DNA of 64,000 nucleotides, from assembly GCF_002105155.1 (NCBI RefSeq), contig NW_019029000.1:434001-498000 (forward strand), written 5' to 3'. Shown piece by piece: positions 11,232 through 31,274 of this stretch. Made by a program: the position numbers and the translations under genes. Position 1 is the first letter of the stretch. Each line of letters starts with the position of its first letter. The notes under the pieces are model-generated. The model had not been told where the DNA came from and made no database searches. It saw only the letters and a program-made list of their open reading frames with translations. This stretch comes from Lobosporangium transversale (Eukaryota; Mortierellomycota; Mortierellomycetes; Mortierellales; Mortierellaceae).

Positions 11232-14200
11232 ATTCATAAAAGGATAATGAGTACAAACATAATAGCAAAGATGTTTTTTAAAGTCTTCTGTTTCAATTGC
11301 TGCAGGAAAAAAAAAAAAGGCTTACCAAAAAGAAGTATGTTGCGGACATTGCTGTAAGAAATCTTTTAGGATATCCATCTGGGTAATCCTGATCCTCACA
11401 ACCCTTTTCACTTTCATAACAGTCCCTGCGGAACCTCCGAGTATGTTGAAGATGAAGCAACGCATGTGTAAAACTCACGATGAAGATAGCGAATATCACA
11501 AAGAACCATAGAATCTGACGTGTAATGTTTAGAATGATATTGACCACAATGCCGAGTTGTCGGATAACTCGAAGCTCAAATAACTAGCAAATATGCAAAC
11601 AATACCAATACAGAGTTTAGTAATGCTAAAAATACTAAAAGCCAAATGGGACTAGGCATCAAGCTGACAAACATACCATGTTCATGTAAAGAGCCAGGAT
11701 AGCGAAACTCATCACCCAGATTAGGCTAGGGCCTTGTTCCTCATTATTTCCGCTTGGGCCACTATCTTCACTGGAGTCATTTCTTTTACCTGGCCCAGTG
11801 TTTAGAAACAAGAAGCATCCTGTGATAGTGAAAATGTGTGAAAACAAATGCCAAAAATTAAATGGGGACCTATTCCAGTTGCCAAGAGTAAAAAATAAAA
11901 AAAAAAAGTAAAACAATTATTAGTAAGGAACATCCTTTTCTATTCATATCTGATTTTTTTAACTCGGACCTATAACTTGCAATTTGCTTTCCCTTACCTG
12001 ATATATTTACTAGCCGAGACCATGAGTCGTTGGAGGTCGTAGATGAGTAAAAGGAGGCCAACGAAAATGGTGAATTTGATGAACGGGCGCCAGCCCAATA
12101 GATATCGTGCGAGGACCCATTCTTCAGTAATAGGAGGATCTTTTTCTTTATCAGGCAAAGTCGAGGTCTTGATTTGCATTCCAGTGATAAGCAAAAAAAA
12201 GAGAAAGAACGCAAGCGTAATAAGGTAGCGCACAAACCAATTGAAGAAAGCATACTTGTGCCTAAACAAAAAAAAAAAAGAAAAAAAAGAATGAGTGTTA
12301 TCTAGATACATGGCGACTTAAAAAAAAAAACTTAGTGATGAGACTTACCATTTAAACTCAAGTGTCGCTACCATGGCAGGACTGTCAAAAAACTCTTGAC
12401 CTGCAATATCCGTAAATGCTGAGGTGAATGCGATGGATCGATCGTCAACCCATCCTCGGAAGGCAGGGTACCTTGAGAGTCTGGGGAACGGACAAACATA
12501 GATCTTGTGAGAGTATGGAGATTGAGCTCGCCTTTGTTCCTCATCAATCTCTTCTCGTTTGGCTGGGAACTGGTCCATTCGATTATCAAGGATACTAGTT
12601 TCGATACTCATAAAGGCATCCTTGTTGATGGCTCGGAACGGAAGCTGTGACCGCAAACTGAATACAGGCTTCGAATAGTCGTTGATATTGTGTGATTTCT
12701 GAATCCAGACCTTCCTCACTAGTTTGAATGAGTAGTAGTTGAGAAAAAAATTAACCCAATCTGCATACCGTCGATTGGCAACAATCGCATGAGTGGCAAC
12801 ATAGGCGTGGTTGTGCGCAGGGACATATGAGGCTCTTCGAAACATATCGGCTAAATGGTTAGGGTAGCGGTCAGACAGCTCATTGAGGCATTGTACTGCT
12901 GGGGTCATATAGGCCGGATGGAATTTTTTAGCACTTTTGATACAGTATTCAATGAAGGCTTCAACTAAGGGCCCGTTCCTTGCTTCGATAGCTCGCTTAA
13001 TCGGATTGAGTGCCTTGTTATCTCGGGGGATCCATTCGCCATTATCTGTAGCCAATAGCCCCTCTACAAAGATATGGTTTGTGTGACGCAATCGGCGGCA
13101 GTCCATGAGTAGTGTCAGAATCGTGACAACTTCAGGTTGGTTATTAGCGTTGCGGTCCGCCTTCTTGCGCACACTAAAACCATATCCAGCTTTGTTCTGA
13201 TCCGGAACGTTGTTGTTCTGGCCCCTTGATACGGAAAATACCTTAATTGATATCATCCGATTAATGTGCTCATGAGTGAATTTGATAAGGGCATCTGCAT
13301 GGTCCTTATAGGTAAAGTTAACTTGCTGTGGGTCCACCTCCAATTTGGCGGCCTGAGTGATGGAGTGGACATAGGCAGCGGCGATTAAATGAATGCTTCG
13401 GAAGCAGTACAGAATAGCGAGACGCGCATCGCTATTCGCTCCAGGGAGCGGAACCAATCTTCTCCTCGAATTTTCTGTTTTAATTTCTGCCACTGAGTTG
13501 CTGTCCTGCCCTTCCTGATTATCCCAATACACGGATGTACTTGTAATATCCGCATAGTAGTCTTTGACATTCGTGGAATCATTAGAGTCCACATCTAGAG
13601 GCTGGCTCCAAATGAACTGTAGGCTACAGTTTGATTTCCCAAATGGTAAACTCCAGATCTGTAGCGTCTGTTTTCCTACCACGGCAAAGCGAGTACCTTC
13701 AGCAATGAAATAAGCCTTGATTGAGTTCTCCGGATCAACGACCTTTTTGGTTAATTCTCGCATCCAGGGCTCAGGGACAAATGAAAAGACAGTCTTCTGT
13801 GTATCCGCTTCGACAACCTCAACACGGAGAACCCAATACTGTGCACCGTCACCTTCAGGCAAAAACTCTCTATGGTATCCAGTCTTCAGTTGATAGTTAA
13901 CGTTGTCAAACGATGTAGTGTTCATAGCTGCAAGTTCTGCCTTAATCACATTTTTGCCATTCTTATTGAATTTGGGCTTCGAAGGTTGATGTGCGACGTA
14001 GCAGTTGATTTTGGTTCCATCTGCCTCACATACCATCCCCTTCCTCCAAAATTTCTTTGCGTTAAAGAAGGCGAGGATGGCGGTGCCGATAGTAGGGATG
14101 GGAATATCGTTCGTAAATGTTTCATATTTAAGATTAAGCGAGTCCAGGATTCTAGGGCTCAGCTCCGAAGTAATGCTATTCCTCAAAATCACAATAACTT

Positions 14201-16677
14201 GATCATCCTGCGCATGGAATCCAACGTATTCGATTTTGTACCCTTGAAAAGTTCGTTTACTGATAGTCATTCCTGTAGTAGCAAAATAGGTTGTCAGGCT
14301 TCCATCAACGCTTGCTAGCGCCACAATGGACTCATGAGGAGAGATAGCCATCTTGCAGTGGCCACGGAACGTGTCGCCTTTGAACCGAGCATTCTCATGA
14401 CTGCAGATATAGCAGATATTGGCTCCTGTCATTGAGTTCCAGATCGAGCAACTGACACCACCATCTTCAAGCCACATAAATGTGTTGCTGGTAACAGTCT
14501 CCATCATCATCTTACAGGTGATCCGCCTAGAAAGCGTCGGCGCAAGGTCTGTCAGTGTAATAGTGTGCATACGCTTCCAATTCTTCTGTGGAGTAATCTC
14601 AAAGACATCCATATATAATCCGTCGCACGCCAAGAACGTTGAGCTGGGTGGCTGCATAGCCGCTTCTTTATCGCACTCTTCACAACCACTCCCATATTCT
14701 CCTTCTGGATAAGAAAGTAATGTACTATTCAAGTCGTTTCTCTCCCAGTCACCTTGCTTTGTTTCAGGCAAGAAGGCGCAATACCCTATAAATTCACTCA
14801 GGTAGCCCCTGTCCACAGCAACCTCCTCCAGACACATGGTCCTGGAAGCACTATTAGGGTCATCAATGCTCTTGAAACTCAAAGGTTGACTAATTGGAGT
14901 TCCATCCTCAGCCAAAATTATTTCTTTGTTATACAAATTCTCTTCATCGCCTTCAGCTGTCTGTCCCATATTCACCGTGACTGAAGCTGCTTGCTGTACT
15001 AGTGGGTTGTTGAACAATTTGAACGGAAATATACCCTTCTGCACTGTGGATCCATAAGCCCATTCACCAATCTTGGGCTCTTGATAAATTGCAATTTGGT
15101 CGCCGTTATTGGAAATGGCTAATCCAATAGAGAGATTAGAGAGATCGCCAATTCCGTTTAATTGAATTACAGCCGTAGCGAAGCCATTTTCCGACATAGT
15201 AGCGGTTTTTGCCAATGTGCTAGAACGAAACCGCGCAACATTGACATCCCAGACAGTGAGGAAGGCAGTATTATGAGAAAGAGCTAATGTGGCGAGAAAG
15301 CAACCGCCCTTTGAGGCTGCTAATCGCGTGATAACTGCTTGAGAAGAATTGGCTGCTGAATTGGACATCGGAGGATGTGCGTCCAAAGAATCAATTACAA
15401 ACCTAGGCGTAGCCAACCGCCTAATGATGAGCTGTGGGATGTCTACTGCTTGGATATTTTTGAGATTGGTATTTGCCATAGCATTAGTAGAAAATAAAAT
15501 AAAATAAAATAAAAAGAAAGCATAAAGCAGAAATATTAACTGATATCCTTTCGAAATAAAATGGGGTCTTTTCTCTTACATTGTTGGGTGTCTTCCATCG
15601 TTTCTGGCCGGATTTCAACATGTTCGAATGCAAGTCCAGAGTATTCAACACGCTGATTTGTTTCGCGGCTACATAGAACCAGTCGGACATGAGCAGCGCC
15701 AACATGAGGTAAAATCACCAGTCTTTCCTCCAACTCAAGGTTATGCCATGGCCTATCGTTCCTAGCAAGCAAGTCTAGTTGCCTTGATGGCATAAGAACA
15801 TCTGTTGTGCCACTGACGTCTTCCTCAGCCTACTCCATAAAAAAAATTGCACACATTAAAAATACATTTTTTAAGAGTACATCTTACTAAAAAGAGTCAA
15901 GCAAATATTTACATCGTATTTGACTTCAATAATGAAATGGAGATCATCTAGGATATGATAATCCTCAAGAGCCTTGACACGCCAACGGATAATGTAGCGC
16001 CCAACACTATATGCACCAAAATCGGCAGACAGCTTTTTTTAGGGTAAGGGATGACCATGTTAGGTCTGGTATTTTTGTATAAACATGTTTGTTAACAAAT
16101 TTTGTTTAGCATCGCCACTTCTATACCTCAAATTTCGATGACCTAGCTGGAAGTTGAGCTACCGTACCGGGGCTTGCGATTTCACGGGTTTACAAAAAGA
16201 CAGAAGAACACAGAAATTAGTGTGGATGAAAAGAGAATGGCTTTGCTTAAGTAAATCGATGATGAGTTCCATATTAATTTTAATAAAACATGTTGATGAT
16301 ATTTCATGTAAACGTGGCTCTTACTTTGCCTTTTGACCAGTGATGGCAACAGTGACAGCAGTTCGCGGCTTGGTAATATCAATGCTGTCAGATCCAAAAT
16401 ATCGGCGCTGGACTATGTACAATTGAACGACCGCCACAGAAAAAAAAAATCAACATGGATGGGTTATAAGTCTTCTAGCATGGAGCAAATTGCCATCGTT
16501 TCACTCTCGGTTATTTTGTCAAACGTTACCGAATTGACATGGATTCACAGTCTCTATAGAAGCAAGAGATGGCTTTGCAATGGGATCGATATTCTCCAGG
16601 GTCTCATATCGATCCCTCGAGGAGATCTTCTCCTGGATATGCACCGATGGTGAGGCAGTCTCTTTCCTTGAGAACAT
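9882..16677 (-). CDS. PP2-like/WD40-like/TRP-like channel, paralogue A
   Basis: Twelve exons: 16677-16530, 16412-16325, 16172-16127, 16032-15913, 15829-15580, 15445-12349, 12261-11998, 11869-11677, 11583-11326, 11196-11082, 10970-10890, 10786-9882. All phases agree and give 1854 residues. Residues about 1-215 include a beta-rich region ending YSGLAFEHVEIRP, like the plant phloem-protein-2 (PP2) carbohydrate-binding fold. Residues about 230-900 have WD40-like strands (FLTVWD, FAVVGKQTLQIW). A helical region (about 900-1240) precedes an ion-transport domain (about 1250-1550) with six hydrophobic helices, pore stretch TTYFFL-AGRYEP and final helix ending NILIALMNDA, as in TRP channels. The 301-residue cytosolic tail ends in a long Asp run. 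Inferred to be a membrane cation channel; ligand and localisation are unknown. Paralogue B lies just upstream in the same orientation. Confidence 0.82.
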
Positions 16678-17526
16678 TATTTTGTCTTTGAAGTAATGAT
16701 TTTTTTTATTGATTGAATTTTGAATTTGAAACCGACCAATTAAGATCTGTCCCTGAATCCGGAATAAAAATAATATTTAATAGCCAAAATGAATGAATTA
16801 AATGCAAATGTCAATTGCAATCATCAACTAGGTTGATGATGAAGTTCAGACAAAGAGAGAAAAAGAACAGACAGGGGCGTGAACAAGTACACTAGGGTCA
16901 AAAAAGGCAGCGCATTCATACAAAGGGGAAAAGTGAAAATGAAAAGAAAATTAAGCCATCGCTCTCTGTTTTTATACCTGTTTTTGCCTATGTCGGTTGG
17001 ATGTTTATTCAGCATCGTCTTCCTGCATGTTTGTTTATTTCATTTCTTGTTTGTACTTTACATTGTCTTTTATTTTATTCATGCGCACGAGATAAGATTA
17101 CGAAGACACAAAGACGCTTTGCCCAACTTTTGCATCCTCCGGGTTGCCATCTTGTCTTTTTTATCCTCACGATAGCACAATGGCACAATGAGGGGTATGA
17201 TCGTATGGTGGCAAAAGCAGAATTGCAAACTCTTGTGCATTATAAATATCTATCCAAACCAGTACATGGTTTTTAATTTTTCCGTTCTGCAAAGCCCCCT
17301 GTGTGATAATCCAATGCGTGTGTCCATGTGGTTCTCCATGTTTGATTGTTTTCCTCCTTGCCCTCGCCCAATTCATTTTTCCACAGGCGCAGCTAATCTT
17401 TTTTTTTTTTTTTTTTTAAACCTAAAAAAGCCTCGGACCTCAAAATTGTTTAGTTTAAAATCGGATTGTTGTTATCTCATTTATTTTACTCTTGTATTAG
17501 CAGAATATTTTAGTTTTTTACGGGTT
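16678..17526. other. Spacer between the two channel genes
   Basis: This 849-bp stretch is the 5' region of paralogue A and the 3' region of paralogue B. I see AT-rich sequence, a T run near 17400-17417 and no convincing coding frame. Confidence 0.6.
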
Positions 17527-25307
<7,781 letters not shown>

Positions 25308-26170
25308 GTTTCACTCTAATTTAAAAGGGTATCGAAATAAGGGTTGACATGCTCCAAACTATCTGAGATTGCTGATGCCTTGATCCGCACGAGTAGCGGA
25401 AGGTGGAAGAAGAGCGTTTACTGCGATGAGATCTTTTTTAGAACTAGATGGAAGATGAATGAGGGAAAAAAGTGAAACTAAGCTGTGAATAGGCGTAGCA
25501 GATAGCACTTTTTAATTACTTAAAATACAATTTATGAAATAAAAGTTGATGTAGTGAAATGTGAAATGCAGTTTTAGATGAATGAAAAATGATGAGGAAT
25601 GAAGAAAAGGAATCTGAGTACAAAAGTTTGAAAAGAGGCATTATCTTTCTAGGCCATGCAGCATAACATCATATGCTTCTTTCTTGGAGTTTTACGCCAA
25701 AAAGATAACCCACCTCCTTTTTCTTTTCGATCGTTAGAACCGTCTCAGCAATGTGTGAAAGGCGACTCTCATTGGTTTAACAAGCCATCAATGATTTCCA
25801 ATCAACTTCTCAACTGAAGACAAATGCTTACTCTCAATGTTCCTGGGTTAATAATGATAAGAGCCCTTCCTATATTGCTTGCCCATGAATCAGGTCCCAT
25901 GCTCTGAATGTTCTCGATAAAATTCTGAACGAAAACTAAGCAATATCCAGCTGATATCAAATTACCATATTGGTACTCGTCTCGTCGACAATCTGCAATG
26001 TTTTTATTGCTCCAGGCCGTAATTTCAGTTGCCTTTCCTTTCATTATCATTATTACCTTTCGCATTGCAAGTTGACAAACACTCCCATGAACGTTATTTA
26101 TTTTATTATTAATATTTAATTTTGCTTGCAATTATTCAATTAAGACACATATTTTTTTTTTTTTTTTTTT
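25308..26170. other. Spacer between channel B and ATP-citrate lyase
   Basis: This is the 5' region of paralogue B and the 3' region of ATP-citrate lyase. It is AT-rich, with an 18-base T run (about 26154-26172) reaching the lyase stop codon. The minus-strand open frame at 25802-26131 has no recognisable domain. Confidence 0.55.
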
Positions 26171-29100
26171 TTAAGCAGCCTTCTTGTTAATCGAATCGAG
26201 AGAAGCAACCGTGCGTCCTAGCTCGTGTCCGGGTGTGAGATACGAGATATCATCCCATGGGTGTCTGTACAAACCCTGTTTTAGCCTCTTCTGATCCAAA
26301 AAGTGTCCAATAAAGCCGATGGAACGGCCCAATACAAACAATCCATTTAGAGTACCAATCTTGATATACTCCTCTGCTTCCTCACGTGTAAACGCCCCTG
26401 AATGCCTCAACAGGTCCACAAATAAGACACCAATCGCCCCATCCACATTCAAAATCAAGTTGTCCTTCTTGGAAGTTGTGATCATCTCAACTGCAAGTGC
26501 ATAGTCCAACACAGGAGTTGATGGGAAGTTAGCCTTAGCGTAATTCTTGATGATCTCGACACGCAAGTCGGGATTGGTTCTTGACTTGATCTTGTGACCA
26601 ATTCCCAAAATCAACTTGTTCTGCTTCCTCATCGAATTAACAAATTCGCGAGGCGACAGAGATTTATCATATGCAGATGAGAATTGCTCAGCAGCTCCAT
26701 CTAAGGCACCTCCGAAGCGGTCTCCAATAGTCAAGAGACCTGCGCAGAGTGATGACACAAGATCCTTACCAGCACGTGCCGTAACAATCGTATTGTGTGC
26801 TCCTGAAACTGCGGGTCCATGATCAGCTGTCAACATGAGAACCATCTCAATAAACTTGCAAGCATAATCTGGCAGCCGACGCTTAAACCACAAGAGCGAT
26901 AAGACACCCCCGATTCCAATATTATCCTTGAATACATCAGAGATGCGCATTCCTGCATACAGTAGCTCTTGTCCACGATCATCACAAATTGTGGAAACGA
27001 ACGAAGCAGGTTTGCGGACCAGGCCCAATTCCTGAGCCCAAGAATAGTCGATAGGGATCTTTGGTGTTTCGGGTTCAGAGCGGACAGTAATTACACCTTT
27101 TTTGACCAAAGTCTGGAAGGTCTGGCTAAGAATTAAAGGCAACTTCTCGAATGTCTCCGGGACGATCACGCCAGCAGCACGAAGGGCACGGTTCTTAGCG
27201 TCAGCAGTCTCTAAATCTGACTGAGCCAAGGCACCGGCGTGTCCAAACTGAACCTCAGTAGCAAACATCTTAGCGCATGTACCAATACACCAAGCGATGA
27301 CGGGTTTGCGAATAATTCCGTTCTTAACTGCCTCGCAAACCTTGTACTCTTCAACCCCGCCTACCTCACCGAGCAAGACTAACATCTTGCATCCTGGATC
27401 CTTCTCGTAACGGAGCAAGTGGTCAATAAATGTTGAACCGGGATAACGGTCTCCACCGATAGCTACTCCCTCGTAAACACCATCTGTTGTGCGAGATATG
27501 ATGTTGTTCAGCTCATTCGACATGCCCCCAGATTTGGATACGTAGGCAACGGAACCAGGTCGGTAAAGCTTAGATGAGACAATATTATCCATCATGCCTC
27601 CAGTATTTCCAATCTTGAAGCATCCAGGCTTAATGCCCCCAACAGTCGCAGGCCCAATCACAAGAACATTGCGCTCCTTGGCTTCCCACAAGATCTGGCG
27701 AGCACGACGTTCTGGAACCCCTTCAGCAATAATGGAGATGATACGAATCTGCTTCGAGTACTTGAAGATCTCGCGAGTTGAGTCGTAGACAGAGCGGCAA
27801 GAGGCAAAATTAACCACTGTGTCGACCTCTGGGAACTTGATCACAGCCTCATCTAAGGACGTAAATACAGGCAAAAGAGTTTCTTTTGTGCCCCAGTAGA
27901 ATTTCTGGACATGCGCGCCGCCAAAGGGATAGACCATAGCGGCAACCGAGGGAACCTCACGCTTGCAGATGAAATCAAAATCCAACATTCCTTGCACAGC
28001 ACGAGGCTGCATTCCATAGATGAAAGAGCGAGTATGAGCAGTGAAGGGCGTGTTCTCGTCATGGCTTGTTTCTGCTGATTCGGCACCCTGATCCTGAAAG
28101 TATGTCATTCTGTCTTCCAAGGGTGGTGGCGAGGCAGCGCGAGAATCAGCATTCAAGGGTGTATTACTCCCCAAAAGCTGGTCCTGAAGCAAGTTTCCAG
28201 ATGTGAGAGGTGTGCTTGTTCCACTTCGATCTAATCCAGAGGTCTTTCCGGTCAAAGCAAGAGGAACAATCTCGGTGATATGGGTCTCGGGTCCAAATAC
28301 TTGAATCTCAACTCCAAGGGTCTCTCCTAGCTGGCGCATTGAGCGAAGACCTTCCTGATAGTTTGGACCACCACGTCGGACAAAGATGCGTACTTTGTGG
28401 GCAATAAGAGGTTGCTTAAACTCAGTCAAGGCGCGAACGATACCTTTGAAAGTCGAGGCAACGTTTGTGAAGTTCGCAATCCCCCCTCCAATGATCAAAA
28501 CCTTTCCAAGAGGATGAGGCGTAGAGTTACGGGTCATTAAATCGAGGATGGTTTTGGCATATTCGTACGTCTGGGTCTCAGTAGGGGCTCCTGAATATTC
28601 ACCGTAGTTAGCGAGCTCATTAGCCTGACCCAAAGCAGCAATAGCATCACTAACACAAGAATTAGCCAAAATGAAAAAAAAGCAACGAGCACACTTAGTG
28701 AATAAACTAATCATATCAACGTGGTGTGTTGGAAACAAGCGCATCGGAGAAATGAATGGTCTTCGGGCGATTGATAAATTGACAAAATATGGGGCATTAC
28801 CTATAAACAACTGAAGCCCCCCCTCCTGCAACCATAGTCCAGATACGACCGTCTTTGTTCAGGATTGTAAGCTTAAGAGATGCGCCCGTCTTGGAATCTA
28901 ACTCTTGGACATAAGCCTCTTCCTTAGTTAACTCACGGCCGAATGGTGCGGGAAAATCCAATGGTGGGCCAGCATCGACACTCTGGTTGGCTGCAATGGT
29001 CAATCCAATGTTTTGAGGAGCCCTTGCGAACGCCCACTTGGGACCGGCTTCGAATTCCGCAGTCTGATCGACTTTGGCAGCCAAATCCAAGTAGTAAACC

Positions 29101-29960
29101 TGTGCGGGATGCTCAGGGGTAGGATCCAGGACAACCAATGGATTAATCTCGAGATAGGTGAAGTGAAGGTCGACATAGACAGAATAGAGACGAGTAATGA
29201 AATCGATAAGGACATCATGCTTGGGTACTGGGACATTAACTAGAAGTAACGATTGAATGGTGGTTGGGGTGGGGAAGGTGTCGTTCACTTTAACTTGAAG
29301 TTTTAACGCTTTAGCATCGACATCGCCAACCTCAATTCCTCCTTCATGTGTGAAAAGAATGTTGTCCCCATTGCGGTCCGAATTGATACAGATGTAGTAT
29401 TCAGTATCACCGGGGTGAGGAATGAAAGGCTCGATCAAGAACGTCTTCAAGACGCCTGCAACATTATCAACCTGGCAAGATAAAACGATATCGTGTATTG
29501 TCATAATAAATTATATGGTCTGTTCTTCAGGTTTATGCAAGCATGCTTTTACTACGGTCAGATGAGATACATCTGAATTCGAAAATTAACTTACGATGAC
29601 CTCTTTGCCAGCGTGCTCCGTGACCCAAGCTCTAACCTGAGTCCAGTCAGCGTTCAATAATAACAATCCACTCTTGCCACGGCGTTTAATTAACTGATCA
29701 GGCTTGGCAACCAGCTTTGTGGTCAACAACCAAGGATGGATCTGCTCAAGGTTATCAAGTAAATTTCGAACATGCTGTGCAAAGACAGCTTTGTCTGTAT
29801 TCAAGACAGCAGTGTCAATACCAACGTGTGCTAAACGCGTCGAAGGTTGGATAAATTTGGATCCCGTAGCCGAGATACTGGTGGCGGGAATAGGGGTACG
29901 GAGTAACCAATGTGCTAGCAATAACTTTCCATCGTATTCACGCACAGCCTTGGCAGACAT
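26171..29960 (-). CDS. ACL1: ATP-citrate lyase, single-chain form
   Basis: Converts citrate, CoA and ATP to acetyl-CoA, oxaloacetate, ADP and phosphate in the cytosol, supplying acetyl-CoA for fatty acids, sterols and protein acetylation. Exons 29960-29595, 29471-28801 and 28649-26171 give 1171 residues (animal enzyme about 1100). Order: ATP-grasp/succinyl-CoA-synthetase-beta-like part (1 to about 420, with [13 protein letters not shown] across the second junction), CoA-binding and ligase part, then a citrate-synthase-like C-terminal part containing [13 protein letters not shown]. The catalytic phosphohistidine in QFGHAGALA is residue 816 (codon 27239-27241). A Ser/Thr/Pro-rich insert (about 480-545) separates the two halves and looks phosphorylatable. 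Ascomycetes encode the two halves as separate genes; here they are fused as in animals. The 5' region has a hairpin (30148-30174) and E-box-like sites (30818-30877). Confidence 0.97.
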
Positions 29961-30147
29961 ACTGGGTGTAAAAAATGATTCCTTGGTGGCGATATAATGG
30001 GAATGATCGTTTTAATACTCTTTTTTGTCTTAGCCAACATGCAAAAAGGATCAAGAATTATATAAGGTTAATGACCTGAACGACTGACTAGACGTTTTAT
30101 CTTGCAAATGTCTTTTTTATTTTCATTTGCCATAACTCTGGACGGAA

Positions 30148-30174
30148 GATTTCCCCATGGGGTTTGGGGAAATC
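30148..30174. promoter_or_regulatory. Inverted repeat upstream of ATP-citrate lyase
   Basis: GATTTCCCC (30148-30156) and GGGGAAATC (30166-30174) are perfect reverse complements separated by nine bases. A smaller palindrome, CCCCATGGGG, overlaps the left arm. The element starts 187 bp upstream of the lyase ATG. It may be a binding site for a dimeric regulator or an RNA hairpin in the leader; function is not established. Confidence 0.5.
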
Positions 30175-30817
30175 CATTATCCAATCGAGATTGAGATCAT
30201 AAAAAAGGCACCCAAGTCATAAACTCTATGAACTATCCGGGTGGAGCCGGAAAGAAAAGAAACAAGACCGACCTCATTCATCTTCGACAATTTGGCTTCA
30301 TGAGTATTCCTTTCATTCTCATCATTGTGAAGTACTTTGGAAACAAGAAAACAGGCACATTTGGTCCAATTTTATCATATTCCACAACCCAAAAAAAATA
30401 AAAAAAAAAAAAAAGCGCTTACATTCAAATAATGTATTGACCCCAAGAAATGGAACAAAAAAAACACCTCCAATCTCATTTCGCTCCATGATTATGTTAA
30501 TGAGAATTATCCACTTTTTAAAACCTGTCCCCAACACGACTTGATATCTAATTTGAGACAAGAATTGTGAATGGAGCAGTGAGGTGATATCTACCTTGGG
30601 TAGGTCTGCTATTTCTCTGTTTCGGTCTATAAGTTACAATAGCCAGTAGCAGAAAGATATGAAAGTAAAAATAGAGGGCGAGAAGGGAAGGAAAGGGAAA
30701 GATGAGATGAGATATTCAGAGAACAAGAAAAAAAAAAGAAAAGACAGACCAAGTCGAAAGTATAGAAAGGCCATTATTAGGCTTATTGCTTTTCCCAGCA
30801 AAGCATCCCCCATATTA

Positions 30818-30877
30818 GCACGTACGGCCTAATCCTCGCAGCGATCTTCGTACGTGCACTTAAAAAAAGCCCACGTG
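30818..30877. promoter_or_regulatory. CGTACGTG inverted pair and CACGTG box
   Basis: GCACGTACG (30818-30826) and CGTACGTGC (30849-30857) form a perfect 9-bp inverted pair, followed by a palindromic CACGTG (30872-30877). CACGTG is the standard E-box core bound by bHLH proteins. The cluster is about 860-920 bp upstream of the lyase start, and assigning it to that gene is inference. Confidence 0.4.
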
Positions 30878-31274
30878 TTCCATAAACTGATGTTGTCAAT
30901 CGGCGTCAAGACCGACCCCATAAAAGAAACCTTCAATCAAACATTCGATCTTGAGTCGCTTACTGCTGCGCGCACTCTTTTCCATAATTGCTTGGATTAA
31001 TAGCTTAAATTTATCTTAATGTTGTTTTTCTTCTCTTTTAAAGCTTCGTCCTTTCAATCTCCATAGACAGGGCAACGTGTCTGCACCAATGTATTTATGC
31101 TAAAATTCAATAAGACTGGAACAAGCAATCTTCACCTAACGCTGACGCTGTAATGATGAACAAAACATTCCTTGAAAACTTTATGCTCAGAACAGTAGTT
31201 ATTACATTATACATAGTAAATCTAAATAATTAATCTAATAGTCTCTATGCTGTCTAAACGAATCGCCTTCAGTG

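Larger units (their letters stand above)
29961..31274. other. ATP-citrate lyase 5' region and sirtuin 3' region
   Basis: Both flanking genes are on the minus strand, so this 1.3 kb is mainly the lyase promoter plus the sirtuin 3' UTR. It contains a hairpin-forming inverted repeat (30148-30174) and a cluster of CGTACGTG/CACGTG motifs (30818-30877). The minus-strand frame at 30322-30561 is Phe-rich and crosses an A run; I do not consider it a gene. Confidence 0.6.

Noticed and set aside
12345-15479. Start of channel A at the ATG at 15479
   Set aside because: Comparison with paralogue B shows an acceptor at 15446-15447, and five upstream exons continue in phase to 16677.
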